Positions 5,974 through 6,633 of a DNA stretch of 6,633 bases are shown here, piece after piece. The stretch covers positions 1 to 6,633 of the forward strand of contig JAUVKS010000108.1 of NCBI GenBank assembly GCA_030596145.1, read 5' to 3'. Within the stretch, counting starts at the first letter, position 1. Each line of letters starts with the position of its first letter. This DNA is from Pseudomonadota bacterium. Its GTDB lineage: Bacteria; Desulfobacterota; Syntrophia; Syntrophales; JADFWA01. The position numbers and the translations under genes are program-made. The notes under the pieces are model-generated. The model was not told the DNA's origin, searched no databases, and saw only the letters and a program-made list of their open reading frames with translations.

Positions 5974-6633
5974 ATGAAGATTATTCACACCAAAGATAGA
6001 ATTTTCGAAGAGGAATTCGATCGTATAAGAAATAGAGGAAAAGTTGTCGATGAGGTGTTGAAGGATGTTGTCAGGAAGATATTGGATGATGTTGCTAAGA
6101 GGGGAGATGCAGCCCTCTTTGAATATACTGAGAAGTTTGAAGGATTTTTTTTGAATGCTGATACCGTAGAAGTCAAACCCCATGAGATGGAAGCCGCCAT
6201 AACAAATCTGGATGAGGGTGACCTAGATGTTCTGGAGTTTGCTGCCCGGCGGATAGAAATGTTTCACCGGAAACAGTTGCCGAGCTCTTGGCAGGTTAGT
6301 GAAGAAGAGGGGATTGAACTCGGGCAGTTGATACTGCCACTGGACAGGGTAGGTATATATGCCCCTGGAGGGCTTGCTCCCTATCCTTCCACTGTTCTTA
6401 TGGCGGCGATTCCGGCAAGAATCGCAGGCGTGAGGGAAATAATCCTTGCCACTCCCTCAAAGGGAGAAAGGGTGAATCCTCTTATTTTAGCTGCTGCAAA
6501 ATTGAGCGGTGTTGACAGGATATTCAAGATAGGAGGAGCCCAGGCGGTGGCGGCCCTTGCCTATGGCACAGAATCGGTTCCGCCGGTTGACAAGATTGTC
6601 GGTCCGGGAAATGTGTATGTTGCGACTGCGAAG
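5974..6633 (+). CDS. hisD: Histidinol dehydrogenase, 5' half
   Basis: The frame opens at ATG 5974 and stays open to the window edge, giving 220 residues of a protein usually about 430 long. HisD is the zinc-dependent, NAD-using enzyme that oxidises L-histidinol in two steps to L-histidine, the end of the pathway. Family marks seen are the N-terminal helical region with AKRGDAALFEYTEKF (41-55), GIYAPGG (127-133), PSTVLMAAIPARIAGV (138-153), IGGAQAVAALAYGT (186-199) and DKIVGPGNVYV (206-216). The catalytic Glu-His pair and the zinc ligands lie beyond the window. AAGGGG (5964-5969), inside the end of murA, lies 4 bases from the ATG. The one-base gap after murA implies a shared transcript. In the Geobacter order I remember, hisG comes between murA and hisD; it is not here. 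Confidence 0.97.
   Translation, partial: MKIIHTKDRIFEEEFDRIRNRGKVVDEVLKDVVRKILDDVAKRGDAALFEYTEKFEGFFLNADTVEVKPHEMEAAITNLDEGDLDVLEFAARRIEMFHRKQLPSSWQVSEEEGIELGQLILPLDRVGIYAPGGLAPYPSTVLMAAIPARIAGVREIILATPSKGERVNPLILAAAKLSGVDRIFKIGGAQAVAALAYGTESVPPVDKIVGPGNVYVATAK

Overview
This window looks like an ordinary bacterial housekeeping region. All seven genes are on the + strand: the 3' part of pgeF, then rho, rpmE (bL31), prfA (RF1), prmC, murA, and the 5' half of hisD. Base composition is moderate and slightly AT-rich in the spacers. As I remember it, the order rho-rpmE-prfA-prmC-murA followed by histidine genes is typical of Desulfobacterota (the former Deltaproteobacteria). I therefore lean towards that group, but a search is needed to confirm it.

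Layout. Positions 2-547 encode the C-terminal part of a PgeF/YfiH laccase-domain protein, cut by the window edge. A 464-base spacer (548-1011) follows. It holds no convincing gene, but it contains a possible sigma70-type promoter and three potential stem-loops, the strongest being a 13-bp inverted repeat close to the rho ribosome binding site. rho (1012-2259) and rpmE (2295-2510) lie 35 bases apart. prfA (start chosen at 2654) follows a 143-base spacer with no Shine-Dalgarno site near the chosen ATG. prmC (3798-4673) comes after 73 bases, again without a recognisable Shine-Dalgarno site. murA (4722-5972) starts at TTG after a 48-base spacer. hisD starts one base after the murA stop and runs off the end.

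How the genes fit together. Rho terminates transcription. bL31 is a ribosomal protein. RF1 ends translation at UAA and UAG, and PrmC methylates the glutamine of the RF1 GGQ motif, so prfA and prmC are enzyme substrate and modifier side by side. MurA commits UDP-GlcNAc to peptidoglycan synthesis, and PgeF is reported to edit peptidoglycan precursors. HisD completes histidine synthesis. No intrinsic terminator was seen between the genes from rho to hisD, so partial or full co-transcription is plausible.

I found no new biological system. The points most worth a second look are the rho leader stem-loop, a 7-base tandem repeat that runs over the prmC stop codon and encodes its last residues, an 11-base sequence shared by the rho and prfA leaders, and the missing Shine-Dalgarno sites of prfA and prmC.
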